This document shows, in pieces, positions 49,510-59,520 of a stretch of DNA of 64,000 nucleotides. Position numbers and translations under genes: made by a program. This stretch comes from Haematococcus lacustris. Its lineage: Eukaryota; Chlorophyta; Chlorophyceae; Chlamydomonadales; Haematococcaceae. Under the pieces are notes generated by a model that saw only the letters and a list, made by a program, of their open reading frames with translations, had not been told where the DNA came from and searched no databases. The stretch spans positions 10,024,308 to 10,088,307 of the forward strand of contig JASKMD010000017.1 of assembly GCA_030144725.1 (NCBI GenBank). Direction: 5' to 3'. Each line of letters starts with the position of its first letter. Position 1 is the stretch's first letter.

Positions 49510-50160
49510 CTACTGTGCCACAGCAGGCTGGGCCTTGGGTGGCTTGTCTCGCACCCGCTTGTACCCCAGGCCAGGGTACTCCTTGCCCTTGGCTGGCAGC
49601 TTCCCCTGCTCTGGCCACCAGCACAGCTCCAGCGGCCACCACCTGCTCCCCCCAATGCGCTGCATGTTCAGCGCTGCATTGCAGTCCCTGTCCAGCCACC
49701 TGCCTGGCTGTGGTGCTGGCTTTGCCTTGACAGCCTTGCCCTGGGCCTTGTTGGGCTCAGCTGCCGGCTCAGCCTTGGTGCGCTTGCTGCACTTGGCTGG
49801 CAGGGGAGTGCTGGGCCCAGGCTCTGAGGCTGCTGGCTGTAAGGCTTCCTGGCTGCTGCGTGGGGCCTGTGGGGGCTTGCGGGGGGCCACTACCGGGCAC
49901 CACATCATGCCCCAAACTGGCTGGTCACGCTGCTGGCTCCAGGCTGGGCGCACTAGGCGGTGGTGCGCCTGCCCTGCTGGGGGCTTCCAGTCTGCAGGCC
50001 TGGTAGCCCTGCGCTTGTTCAGCTGCCTCTCACAGGGCTGCTGGGCATTCACTGCTGAGCTGACCCGGCTGGTGCGGTGCTCATCCACAAGCACCACCCT
50101 GCCCCTCAGCTGGTCTGTGCCCCTGGGCCTGCACACCACCTTGCAGCAGGCCCGCAGCAC
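49510..50160 (-). pseudogene. Fanzor-like C-terminal half, array unit 2
   Basis: As in unit 1 with few changes: TSRVSS for TSQVSS, a linker shortened by seven codons (AEPNKAQGK), and QRIGGSRWWPLELC. Same abrupt 5' truncation point. Intact frame to the TAG at 49510. Confidence 0.5.
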
Positions 50161-50378
50161 TGATGTTTTGTTGTTCAACAAGGCATGTTCACAACGTGCC
50201 TGTGGCATCTGCGTATAAGGGGCTTTGGGACAGGGACGTGTGAGGGAGCATGGGGCAGCATAATGTCAAACCGCACAGCAGGAAGTAGAAGTGGTTCACA
50301 ATGCTTGCAGTTATGCTGTAGCCATAATGCTCTACATCTTCATAGACATGTCCTCAGCAGCTCCTTGCAAAGTGAGGT

Positions 50379-51034
50379 CTAGTGTCCCAGCTGTTTTTCG
50401 AATGTCTTGTTGGTGAAGTACCTCCCCCCATCCTCCAGGCGCTCCCAGGTAGCGACCACTCGCTTCGTCCCATTTTGCAGCACCAGCATCAGTGTGTTGG
50501 ATTGAAGCCATCTGTTGAAGTCCTGTTTGTCAGAAAATTCAAGCTGTTCTTCTGTGCCCTCACTGTCCACAAGCAGGATTGTTTTGCCAGGGCCTGCAGG
50601 CATCGGGGAAGCCGGGCAATATGCACCATGCACTGCCCAGAAGCACCATCGCTTCACTTCATCATGACTCAGCGGCAGCACCCACCTCCATCTGCAAATT
50701 CCTGGAGCAGAGCTGAGCGTACCAGCTGTGGCTGGATGCCAATGCATTCCAGCTCTTGGTTGCTGAGCCTGGGCACCATCTTCAGCTTGGCACCCACGTA
50801 GCCAGCTGCCACAAACTTTGACAGCACATCCGCCTGCTCATCGTCGGAAAGCAGGCTCATATATTGGGTAAGTTCTGCGGTAGATGCTTCCGGCAACCCG
50901 CTGGTGCTTGCTCGCGGCATGCATGCTGTCTGCCTAAATCGCTTTTGCTTTGGGCGAACAGCGGGTGCTGGACTGGCACGGACGACGAGACGCAAGTGAT
51001 TCTGTTTGCAAAGCTGAAACAGCATTGTATTCAC
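50379..51034 (-). CDS. Unknown two-exon protein, array unit 2
   Basis: Exon 1 is 51034-50686 and exon 2 is 50593-50379; 187 residues. Identical to the unit 1 protein except Lys to Glu within SEGTKEQLEF. Splice sites, flanking sequence and start are the same. Recent duplication or gene conversion explains the identity. Confidence 0.6.
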
Positions 51035-51158
51035 GCTGGCATCGTATTCGTGCTGTAGTCAGCGTGGCTTCGATTGAATTGCATTGCTTGCATAGTGCAT
51101 GAATAAATGAAGAAACATTGCTAGTTTCTTGTTGCAAAAGCCAGGCCAGCTTAACTTG

Positions 51159-51280
51159 TGCTGCATCCAACACACGTGCATCATCCTTAGCGCTGCGTTG
51201 CAGTCCCTTTCCAGCCACCTGCCTGGCTGTGGTACTGGCTTGGCTTTAGCAGCCCTGCCCTTGGCCTTGCCTTTGTCCAT
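51159..51280 (-). pseudogene. Short Fanzor-like RuvC-III fragment, array unit 2
   Basis: Copy of 48420-48541 (RWLERDCNAALRM), no visible change. Confidence 0.6.
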
Positions 51281-52245
51281 GGTGGGCTGGGTGTGCTCAG
51301 CTGTTTGACAGGCACACAGACACGTGTCGGCTGTTTTGGTGTCCTCAGCAGCTCAGAGGTGGAGGGAGGGCGACATGGTCACCCAGGGGGTTCTCATTTG
51401 CGTTGCTTAGGTGGTCAGCCAGTTGGCACAGCCCTGGCTTTGAGCTGGCACGTGCAGGGGCGCCAGCATGTAGAACGCACTGTGTCGGGAGGTATGTGGC
51501 ACACGTCAAGCACGTAGCCCTGTGCTGCTCGGCAGGGGCAACGGTAGCTTGACCAAGGTGCAGGCTGGTAAGCGCCAGCCACAGGGAGGTGGTGGCCGCA
51601 CCCTGGTGTGCTGGTCGTCCTGCTGCAAGGCGTGCAGCCCAGCGAGTTAGAGGTGTTGTTCTTGGAGGCTGCGCTGCTGCAGTGCTGATACCTCTACCAG
51701 GCTCTGGATCTGAGCAAGCAGCTGCAGGAGCAGAACGTGGAAGTGGGTAGGGCCTGCCTAGGGCCAGCGCCGTTAGACTGCGACCCGCAATACAAAGGTC
51801 AGGTAGTCAGGTAGTAGTAGTAGTAGTAGTAGCAGTAGTGTGGGAGTCGAGAGGGCGGCGGTCAGGTAGTGGCGGTGGGGGTGTAGCCGTGGTTGTGGGC
51901 AACATGGCCCTCATGTGCAGGGGCTCATCACGTGCTCATCACGTGAGACCATGAGCGCTGCCACCTTTGCAATGGACACTCCTGGGCAGCACTTTGGCCC
52001 TCAACCTTGAGCCTTCAATGCAGTCGAATACACTAATGGTGGACCACTACAAAACGGTGTTTTATCTTCGTGGTGTTCCCATCACATGGCATGCTCATGG
52101 CCTATACGTGGCATACACATGGTCATGGTCGCCTACCACCTACAGCATTGCCTGACCCCTGTGACAGGGCTATGCATAGAGTTGGCATGACAAAACATGC
52201 TCTAAGTGTAAGCTGATGACAGCTCAACAAAAGGGGGCACACACA

Positions 52246-52920
52246 CTACTGTGCCACAGCAGGCTGGGCCTTGGGTGGCTTGTCTCGCACCCGCTTGTAC
52301 CCCAGGCCAGGGTACTCCTTGGCCTTGGCTGGCAGCTTCCCCTGCTCTGGCCACCAGCACAGCTCCAGCGGCCACCACCTGCTCCCCCCAATGCGCTGCA
52401 TGTTCAGCGCTGCATTGCAGTCCCTGTCCAGCCACCTGCCTGGCTGTGGTGCTGGCTTTGCCTTGACAGCCTTGCCCTGGGCCTTGTTGGGCTCAGCTGC
52501 CGGCTCAGCCTTGGTGCGCTTGCTGCACTTGGCTGGCAGGGGAGTGCTGGGCCCAGGCTCTGAGGCTGCTGGCTGTAAGGCTTCCTGGCTGCTGCGTGGG
52601 GCCTGTGGGGGCTTGCGGGGGGCCACTACCGGGCACCACATCATGCCCCAAACTGGCTGGTCACGCTGCTGGCTCCAGGCTGGGCGCACTAGGCGGTGGT
52701 GCGCCTGCCCTGCTGGGGGCTTCCAGTCTGCAGGCCTGGTAGCCCTGCGCTTGTTCAGCTGCCTCTCACAGGGCTGCTGGGCATTCACTGCTGAGCTGAC
52801 CCGGCTGGTGCGGTGCTCATCCACAAGCACCACCCTGCCCCTCAGCTGGTCTGTGCCCCTGGGCCTGCACACCACCTTGCAGCAGGCCCGCAGCACCTCG
52901 TCAGCACGTCTGCGCGTTCA
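52246..52920 (-). pseudogene. Fanzor-like C-terminal half, array unit 3
   Basis: As unit 2, but homology to the family continues a few codons farther 5' (ADEVLRACCK, to about 52912), showing that units 1 and 2 share a later truncation. Ends at the TAG at 52246. Confidence 0.5.
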
Positions 52921-53059
52921 GCAAGCTCGTCCTCCAGTGACCTGGACTGCGTGCTCTGATACCCCCTCAACATCAGCAACCTGTTAATGACAGTGGGCAT
53001 TGTTATGGAGGAAGCATGGTAGTAGTAGTTGCTAAGGAGGTAGGGCTTGGGTGGATACA

Positions 53060-53265
53060 AGCCAACCTCCCAAGGTAAAAGACTAAGGAGAGAACAGAGA
53101 AAAAGGGAAGAGAAGGGGAACTACCTAGGAGAGAAAGAACTTAGAGAAGGAAGGGGAAGGGAGCTAAAAGGGAGCGGGGGAGAGACCTCGAGAAGCGGAG
53201 GAGCTAGAGACGCAAAAGGTTGGAGCTAGGAGGGCTAGAAAGGAGAGGGGAGCATGGTGAGTGGT
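53060..53265. other. Purine-rich tract unique to array unit 3
   Basis: About 200 bp dominated by A and G on the plus strand (AGAGAACAGAGAAAAAGGGA and similar), part of the foreign segment 52921-53320. No coding or repeat identity recognised. Confidence 0.7.
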
Positions 53266-53956
53266 TGACTAGGCAGGACATTGCATGCAATCTGAACGCA
53301 TACACCGCTTACTCGTTTGTCAAACGTCGTGTTGGTAAGGTACCTGCCCCCATCCTCCAGGTGCTCCCAGACAGCGACCACTTGCTCCAAGCCATTTGGC
53401 AGCAACTCCACTAGTGTATTGTGGTGAAGCCACCTGTCGAACTCCTGCTTTCTGCGGAATCTAAGCTGTTTTTCTGTGCCCTCACTGTCCACGAGCAGGA
53501 TTGTTTTGTCACGGCCTGCAGGCATCGGGGAAGCCGGGCAATATGCACCATGCACTGCCCAGAAGCACCATCACTTCACTTTATCATGCCTCAGCTGCAG
53601 CACCCACCTCCATCCGCAAATGCCTGGAGCAGAGCTGAGCGTACCAGCTTTGGCTGGATGCCAATGCATTCCAGCTCTTGGCTGCTGAGCCTGGGCACCA
53701 TCTTCTGCTTGGCACCCACGAAGCCAGCTGCCACAAACTTTGACAGCACATCCGCCTGCTCATCGTCGGAAAGCAGGCTCATATATTGGGTAAGTTCTGC
53801 GGTAGATGCTTCCGGCAACCCGCCGGTGCTTGCTCGCGGCATGCATGCTGTCTGCCTAAATCGCTTTTGCTTTGGGCGAACAGCGGGTGCTGGACTGGCA
53901 CGGACGACGAGACGCAAGTGATTCTGTTTGCAAAGCTGAAACAGCATTGTATTCAC
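53235..53956 (-). CDS. Unknown two-exon protein, array unit 3, diverged second exon
   Basis: Exon 1 is 53956-53608 and exon 2 is 53515-53235; 209 residues. Exon 1 differs from units 1 and 2 by only a few residues. Exon 2 is clearly different: GRDKTILLVDSEGTEKQLRF, FDRWLHHNTLVELLPNGLEQ, WEHLEDGGRYLTNTTF, then a new C-terminus. The core pattern KTILLVDSEGT..QL.F, RWL..NTL and W..LEDGGRY.TN.TF is retained, showing that the protein is under selection or recently was. Function unknown. Confidence 0.55.
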
Positions 53957-54080
53957 GCTGGCATTGTATTCGTGCTGTAGTCAGCGTGGCTTCGATTGAA
54001 TTGCATTGCTTGCATAGTGCATGAATAAATGAAGAAACATTGCTAGTTTCTTGTTGCAAAAGCCAGGCCAGCTTAACTTG

Positions 54081-54202
54081 TGCTGCATCCAACACACGTG
54101 CATCATCCTTAGCGCTGCGTTGCAGTCCCTTTCCAGCCACCTGCCTGGCTGTGGTACTGGCTTGGCTTTAGCAGCCCTGCCCTTGGCCTTGCCTTTGTCC
54201 AT
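54081..54202 (-). pseudogene. Short Fanzor-like RuvC-III fragment, array unit 3
   Basis: Copy of 48420-48541 in unit 3, no visible change. Confidence 0.6.
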
Positions 54203-54704
54203 GGTGGGCTGGGTGTGCTCAGCTGTTTGACAGGCACACAGACACGTGTCGGCTGTTTTGGTGTCCTCAGCAGCTCAGAGGTGGAGGGAGGGCGACATGG
54301 TCACCCAGGGGGTTCTCATTTGCGTTGCTTAGGTGGTCAGCCAGTTGGCACAGCCCTGGCTTTGAGCTGGCACGTGCAGGGGCGCCAGCATGTAGAACGC
54401 ACTGTGTCGGGAGGTATGTGGCACACGTCAAGCACGTAGCCCTGTGCTGCTTAGCAGGGGCAACGGTAGCTTGACCAAGGTGCAGGCTGGTAGGCGCCAG
54501 CCACAGGGAGGTGGTGGCCGCACCCTGGTGTGCTGGTCGTCCTGCTGCAAAGCGGTCATCAAGGCAGATGTCATCAAGGCAGCGGTCATTGAGGCAGATG
54601 TGGAGTTAGGCAGGAGGTGCCAGGCCAGCTGGAGTGCTGGGTCCGCCACATGTGACGAAAACGGGACGCATAAGCTCAGCTTGCACACGTGCGACCGTCT
54701 GCCG

Positions 54705-57700
54705 ATGGAGGCTTGCGTTCGGCACCTGCGCGACGGCGTCGTAAAGGAGGATGGCGTACCTCCAATGCTGCTTGTCTGCGATGATTTGTCTTGCACCGGT
54801 GGCAGCGACGTGTTACAGCAGGTTTACCACGCCTCTCTTCCTAGCTAAGCCGCAGCCGCACATCGCGCATCGCAAACTCTACGCCCGTGCCTCGCCATGC
54901 AGCTGTGCCGCGACTACGCAGCTGCGCTGGGCCAACAACGAGCGCAGGCGCAGCATATAGTGTCCGTCTCGTTGCAAGGCCTGGAGCTGTTCCCCGCACA
55001 CGGCTCCGCACCAGAGCTGCCCGTCAGCCATGTGGACGCTTACTCCGACCCAGGCGGCTGGCTCAGGTGCAGCAGGTGGCCCTGACTGTGCCCTCCAGAC
55101 CTTGTTTGCCCAAACTTGGCGCGCAGGATCATGCATCAGGGCAGCATCCAACAGCACATTAAGAATCCATGTCCCCAGCCCACATGCCATGTTTTTTGCT
55201 CATGGCAGCCCTGTCTTGTCACTGCTGCCCTGTCGTAAGAGGTGACCATGCGCTAGCGAGACTTGTCTGGCCTTAGGCTGTCTTCATGGCCTTGGGCAGT
55301 CCCATGTGCACTGCACTGCTACAGGCAAGGGGGCCTAGTGCAGTCCGTCATAACCGCTCCCAGGCTGCCATGAGCCCAACCCCCAGCACCCTGCCACCCC
55401 GCAGCCTATCACCCCTGCTGCCTGCCCCTCTTGCCTTGCTGTGGCTGCCGCCGCCCTGCAGCTCAGGCCCACTGAGCACAGCCGTGGTCCAGCAAGGCTG
55501 CCATCGACACGTGGTGGTGCAAGGTGTGACCCCAGTACTCTTCAGGACCCTCCTGACCTTCCACAGGAGCTGCTTCAAGCGCGTCATTGCTATCTCTGTG
55601 ACTTAGTAAACCAGTACCTTGAAGGAGGAAGCATTGTGGCTGCTTGCCTTCTGCTATATCTAGGCTCATATCAGCTAACACCTGCGCATAAGTACTTATA
55701 CCCAGGAGGCGACGTCACTCACTCTCGCACCTCCTAAGGGCACCTCCAAAGGGCAAGCCTCCAAAGGGCACCTCCGAAGGGCACAGGTGATAGCATCAGC
55801 ATTATTACTTCTCATGAGCCACAGAGATGCCATGCGGCCTGTGTGCCTGGTGCACAGGCAAGGGCGGCCTGGCCACACTGTTAACTGCTATCACCAACGC
55901 CGCCCCACCAGCGACCACCAGCCTCCCTCCCTCGAGCCGGACGTTGTGTGTTGTGCTGGACAGCCTGACGCCGCTGCTGCTGCACCATAGCTCCGCCCAG
56001 GTCAGGCCAGACTGGGCTGATCTTGATGCTGACCTTGTTCCCTCAAGCTTCACTGCTGCCACTGCCTGCTGCTGCCACTGCTGCCACTGCTCTTGTCGCT
56101 TACTCAGTGGGCCCAACAATCCCTAACCCAGCTCTGCCAACTCTGTTCCCGGTCTCCTGCCCTGACCGCACCAGGTTTGCCTGCAGCTTCCAACCCACCT
56201 GCGCTGCTGCACCCCTCCCACACCTCCCCGTATCACACATTAACCACCCCCAGCCTCTACCTCAGCTTCCCCCTAGCTACTGAAACCTCCTGACTCCTGT
56301 GGCCTGCACTGACCCACTGCAGGTGAACCGCTTCATGACCCGGCTGCTGGCCTACCCTGCGGTGTCTTGTGTGCTAGCCGGGCTGCAGATGGTGAGCAGG
56401 AGGGGCAGAGCAGCAGGGGGGAGCCCGGAAAACATTCTGCACCAGCACGCAGAAACTAGCCAGAGCAGCACACATGAGCACAGGCCATGGGCGCGTGTGG
56501 CTGCAGCTCTCCTCCTTAAACCCACCCTCACCAGGCAGCCAGGGCTGGTGGGCATGGCTGCCAACCTGACCCCTAACCCGCCCATCCACCCACCCACAGA
56601 CCCACCCCCATTGTAAGATGTCGTTGGCTTGGCAGTGCTGGTCAATCAGCCCACAGCAGGGAACAATTCCCTCCCCCTTACAGCACAGTTGTCCCCTACT
56701 ATTACTACAGGGCAGGGGCTGTGTTATCTGTTATCCGGTTTGTTTGCATGCAGCAAGCATCCGGTACCACTACGTGATTCACTACCCCAACCCGCTTGCG
56801 AAGGCCGGGAAATCTATGATGGCATGAAACACATGCTCTGATGTAAGCAACAGCTTAAGCATTGCCTAGTGCACACATGCTACTGTACTACAGGCTGCTG
56901 GGCTTGGGCCTTGGGGGCTCGCTCTCGCAGCTTCTTGAAGCCCAGTGCTGGATACTCCCTGCCCTGGGCAGGAAGCCTTCCTCGGTGTTGCCACCTGCAC
57001 AGCTCCAGTGGGCGCCACTTGCTCTCCCCTGCCCGCTGGAGGTTCAGGGCTGCGTTGCAGTCCCTGTCCACCCATTTGCCCAGCTTCCCAGGGGTGGCCT
57101 GGGCCAGGTAAGGGCACCACATGAGGCCCCGCACTGGCGCCTCAAACCGCTTGCTCCAGGCTGACCGCAACAAGCGGTCCTGCACCTGATCTGGCTTGGG
57201 CTTCCAGCCTTGCAGCCTGGTGGGCTTGAAAAAAAACCCAGACCTCCCCCTTACAGCGCATGCCCCTTGCCAAAGGACGCTTTCCACTGACTCTACCCAC
57301 CTACCCTGCTGCTGCCCCTGCTACTGCCCCTGCTACTGCCCTTGCTGCTGCCTGGGTCCTCAGGACCTGCATGACAGTCACGCGGTGGCTGGACTGCAGC
57401 GCTGCGCCAGCTGCCTGGCATCACTGCAAGCGGTGCCCGCCCTGCTGGCCCAGGCCCTGAGCCACACTGGGCAGGGCCGGCCCCACGCTTGCCTGACCTT
57501 CCGCTACAAGGCGCGGCGCACTGGTGGGCACAGAGGGGCAAGGGTGGGGGCAGCAGGGGCAGGAGGGCAGGCACATGCACAGGCAGGAACAGCAGTAGGG
57601 CCCACGGGGGGGCAGGGGTGGCATGTGTCAGCAGGTGGGGTGGGAAGCAGCAGGGGCAGCAGCCATGGTGACCTACTGTGCCTGCCTGCCTGCCTGCCTG

Positions 57701-59192
57701 AGCTGCTGCTACTGGTGCACTGGCCCCCTCTCCCCTCCCCCCCTGTGTGCCAGACCACATGCCTGCCTGCTCCCCACCCCAGGGCGTATGAGGGCTGAGA
57801 GTGTGCTGTACCAGCTGGCTGCAGCCCAGAGGGGTGTCAGGACCTGGGCCGCCCCGCCCCACCTGGCCGGGGTGCTCACCCCTGAGGCCCTGGTCACCCT
57901 GGCCCTGCGCCCCGCACCCTCCCCACACACATCCAGTGCCCAGGCCCCCCTCGCCAGCAGTAAGCAGCCAGGTGGCCCACCCTCTGCCAGCCACCTCCTT
58001 GGAGGCCCGCTGGGTAGTGGGTCTGGGGGGGAGGCAGGGGTGCACCCAGCCCTGGGGTTGCAGAGCCAGGGGCAGCAGGGAGCGGGTCAAGGACCAGCTG
58101 CTAACGTGCCTGGCTTGGGGGCCCCTAGCACCCCTGTCGTGGGTTTGCAGCCAGTCGGCTGGGACCCCCTCAGCAGCCGCCAGCCTGCAGGTCCTGGGGC
58201 TGGCATGCGCCTGGAAGTCACTGAGGCGGTGGGTGTGCTGGGGCCGGCCTGGGCTATGTCCCGCATCCCTAGCTGTCCTCACCTCAGCACTGCTGCTGCT
58301 GCCTCCATGACGTTGCTGCGGATGAGCCACTGGCCACGACTGCGCCTGACCATGGCTGTGTCCCAGGACCTGGTCACCAGGGTGTGTGGGGTGACATTGT
58401 GTGCCACCCACCTCCACTGGCAACCACTTGGCCTGCAAACCCAGTGCGGGGCTACTGGCTGGAGTCCGGCTGATGGCTGTGCGCTGCTGCAGGCTGTCAC
58501 AGCTGTAGGGGCCAGGCAAGCACTAGGGGCTGCTGGGAGGGCGCAGGCAGGGCCCTGCAGATGCAGCAGTGCAGGGAGGGCGCAGGCAGCGCCCTGGCCC
58601 TGGCAGCTTTTTGTTGAGACCTGGCATCCGGGGACCCTGCTCCTGCTCAGTGGTGATGCCAAGTGCATGCTCAGTCGAGCACTGGTGGCAGGGGCTTGTG
58701 GCAGGCGGGTGTTGTGCAGCGCGACCCAGCCCAAGCAGCTGTACAAGCCACACTGCTGTGCTTCAGGCTGCTGTGTCCTGTGCTGTGCTGGATAGGAGCG
58801 GCGGGCTCGCGAGGCAGTCGTGCTGCCCTATGAGCACCAGGGCCAGGCTGCGGCGTATCACACAGGTGCGCTGCATGCTTGCATGAGATGCAGCAAGAAC
58901 TGCAGGCCCCGGCTCTACCTGACCTCATTGTCGAGCCAATGTCGGCCTGCTGGCAGCAGGGGATTGGCGTGAGTACCTTCCTAGCGCTGCTGGTGGCACT
59001 GGAAATGAGCAAGGGCGGCTGGGTAGCTTGGGAGCCGATTCTCGCCGGCATGCCCGACGGCAGCCCCAGGTGGAGACGGGTGAGCAGCCCCGGCCCAAGC
59101 TCGGCAGCATCCTGTACGTGCGTGACTCTGATGAGGAGCAGGGAGGGTTGCATGACTCAGACGAGGACCCTGATGATGACTTGGACTTATAG
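54705..59192 (+). CDS. ELP5: Elongator complex protein 5 (ELP5)
   Basis: Subunit of the Elp4-Elp5-Elp6 ring of Elongator, needed for U34 wobble-uridine modification of tRNA. Exons seen: 54705-54821, 54903-55066, about 55859-56000, 56323-56391, 57364-57523, 57783 onward (3' limit unclear), 58796-58865, and a last exon from about 59070 to 59192. Family landmarks: start MEACVRHLRDG, HVDAYSDPGGWL, LCVVLDSLTPLLLHHSSAQV, VLAGLQM joined to DLHDSHAV, FRYKARRTGRMRAESVLY, VVLPYEHQGQ, and the acidic end DSDEDPDDDLDL. This order (DxYSDPLGW, LDSL..LL, LL..DLH, R..R.GRV, VLP, DPDDDLD) is typical of plant ELP5. Three joins are unresolved: 55066 to 55859, the end of exon 6, and 58865 to 59070. Intron 56392-57363 contains a Fanzor-like fragment in reverse orientation. 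CDKA starts 329 bp downstream. Confidence 0.78.
56880..57235 (-). pseudogene. Fanzor-like C-terminal fragment inside an ELP5 intron
   Basis: Minus strand: GWKPKPDQVQDRLLRSAWSK, PVRGLMWCPYLAQ, then directly GKLGKWVDRDCNAALNLQRA, WRPLELCRWQHRG, REYPALGFKKLRERAPK and a TAG at 56880. The Pro/Lys linker found in other copies is absent, so the WCP motif sits close to RDCNAALN, nearer the compact zinc-ribbon to RuvC-III spacing of TnpB. Intact frame, no upstream domains. It lies antisense in the ELP5 intron between exons ending 56391 and starting 57364. Confidence 0.55.
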
Positions 59193-59520
59193 GCTGGGAA
59201 GACTGACAAGCAAACCCGAGGCTGTTGGGGCTGCTGTGATCCGTTTAACAAGATTTTGTAGCAAGTGACCTGCGTTTCTTTACGTGCCCTTTCGACAACA
59301 TGTCAGTCGGTTAATGGCTAACCAAACCCTGCACTTCAGCATAGAGTCTACCGCGCTGCCACCCTGTGAAACGTCGTTCGTGTGCAGCAGCTGTTATCTA
59401 GCGTCAGCGCACTCCAGTTTCCGCACTTCTTCCGCTACAACCCAGCAAAACAGAATGAACACACAGCGTCTGGTATATGCAGGGGGACTCTAGCTGACTG
59501 CGGCAGTGGGCATTTTGACA
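59193..59520. promoter_or_regulatory. Short intergenic region upstream of CDKA
   Basis: 329 bp between the ELP5 stop and the proposed CDKA start, so the CDKA promoter and ELP5 3' end must share it. I do not see a TATA box or a TGTAA signal. Confidence 0.35.

Larger units (their letters stand above)
46504..54550. repeat. Tandem array of three units of about 2.74 kb
   Basis: Unit 1 is 46504-49251, unit 2 is 49252-51987, unit 3 is 51988-54550. Every landmark recurs at 2736-2760 bp between units 1 and 2 and between 2 and 3 in their left parts. Units 1 and 2 differ by only scattered substitutions, a short deletion in the Pro/Lys linker of the Fanzor-like piece and GTA-repeat length. In unit 3 the segment 52897-53320 is replaced by unrelated sequence and the next exon is diverged, but homology is again near-perfect from about 53560 to 54550. 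Each unit holds, on the minus strand, a short RDCNAAL fragment, an intact two-exon gene, and a longer Fanzor-like C-terminus. Confidence 0.9.
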
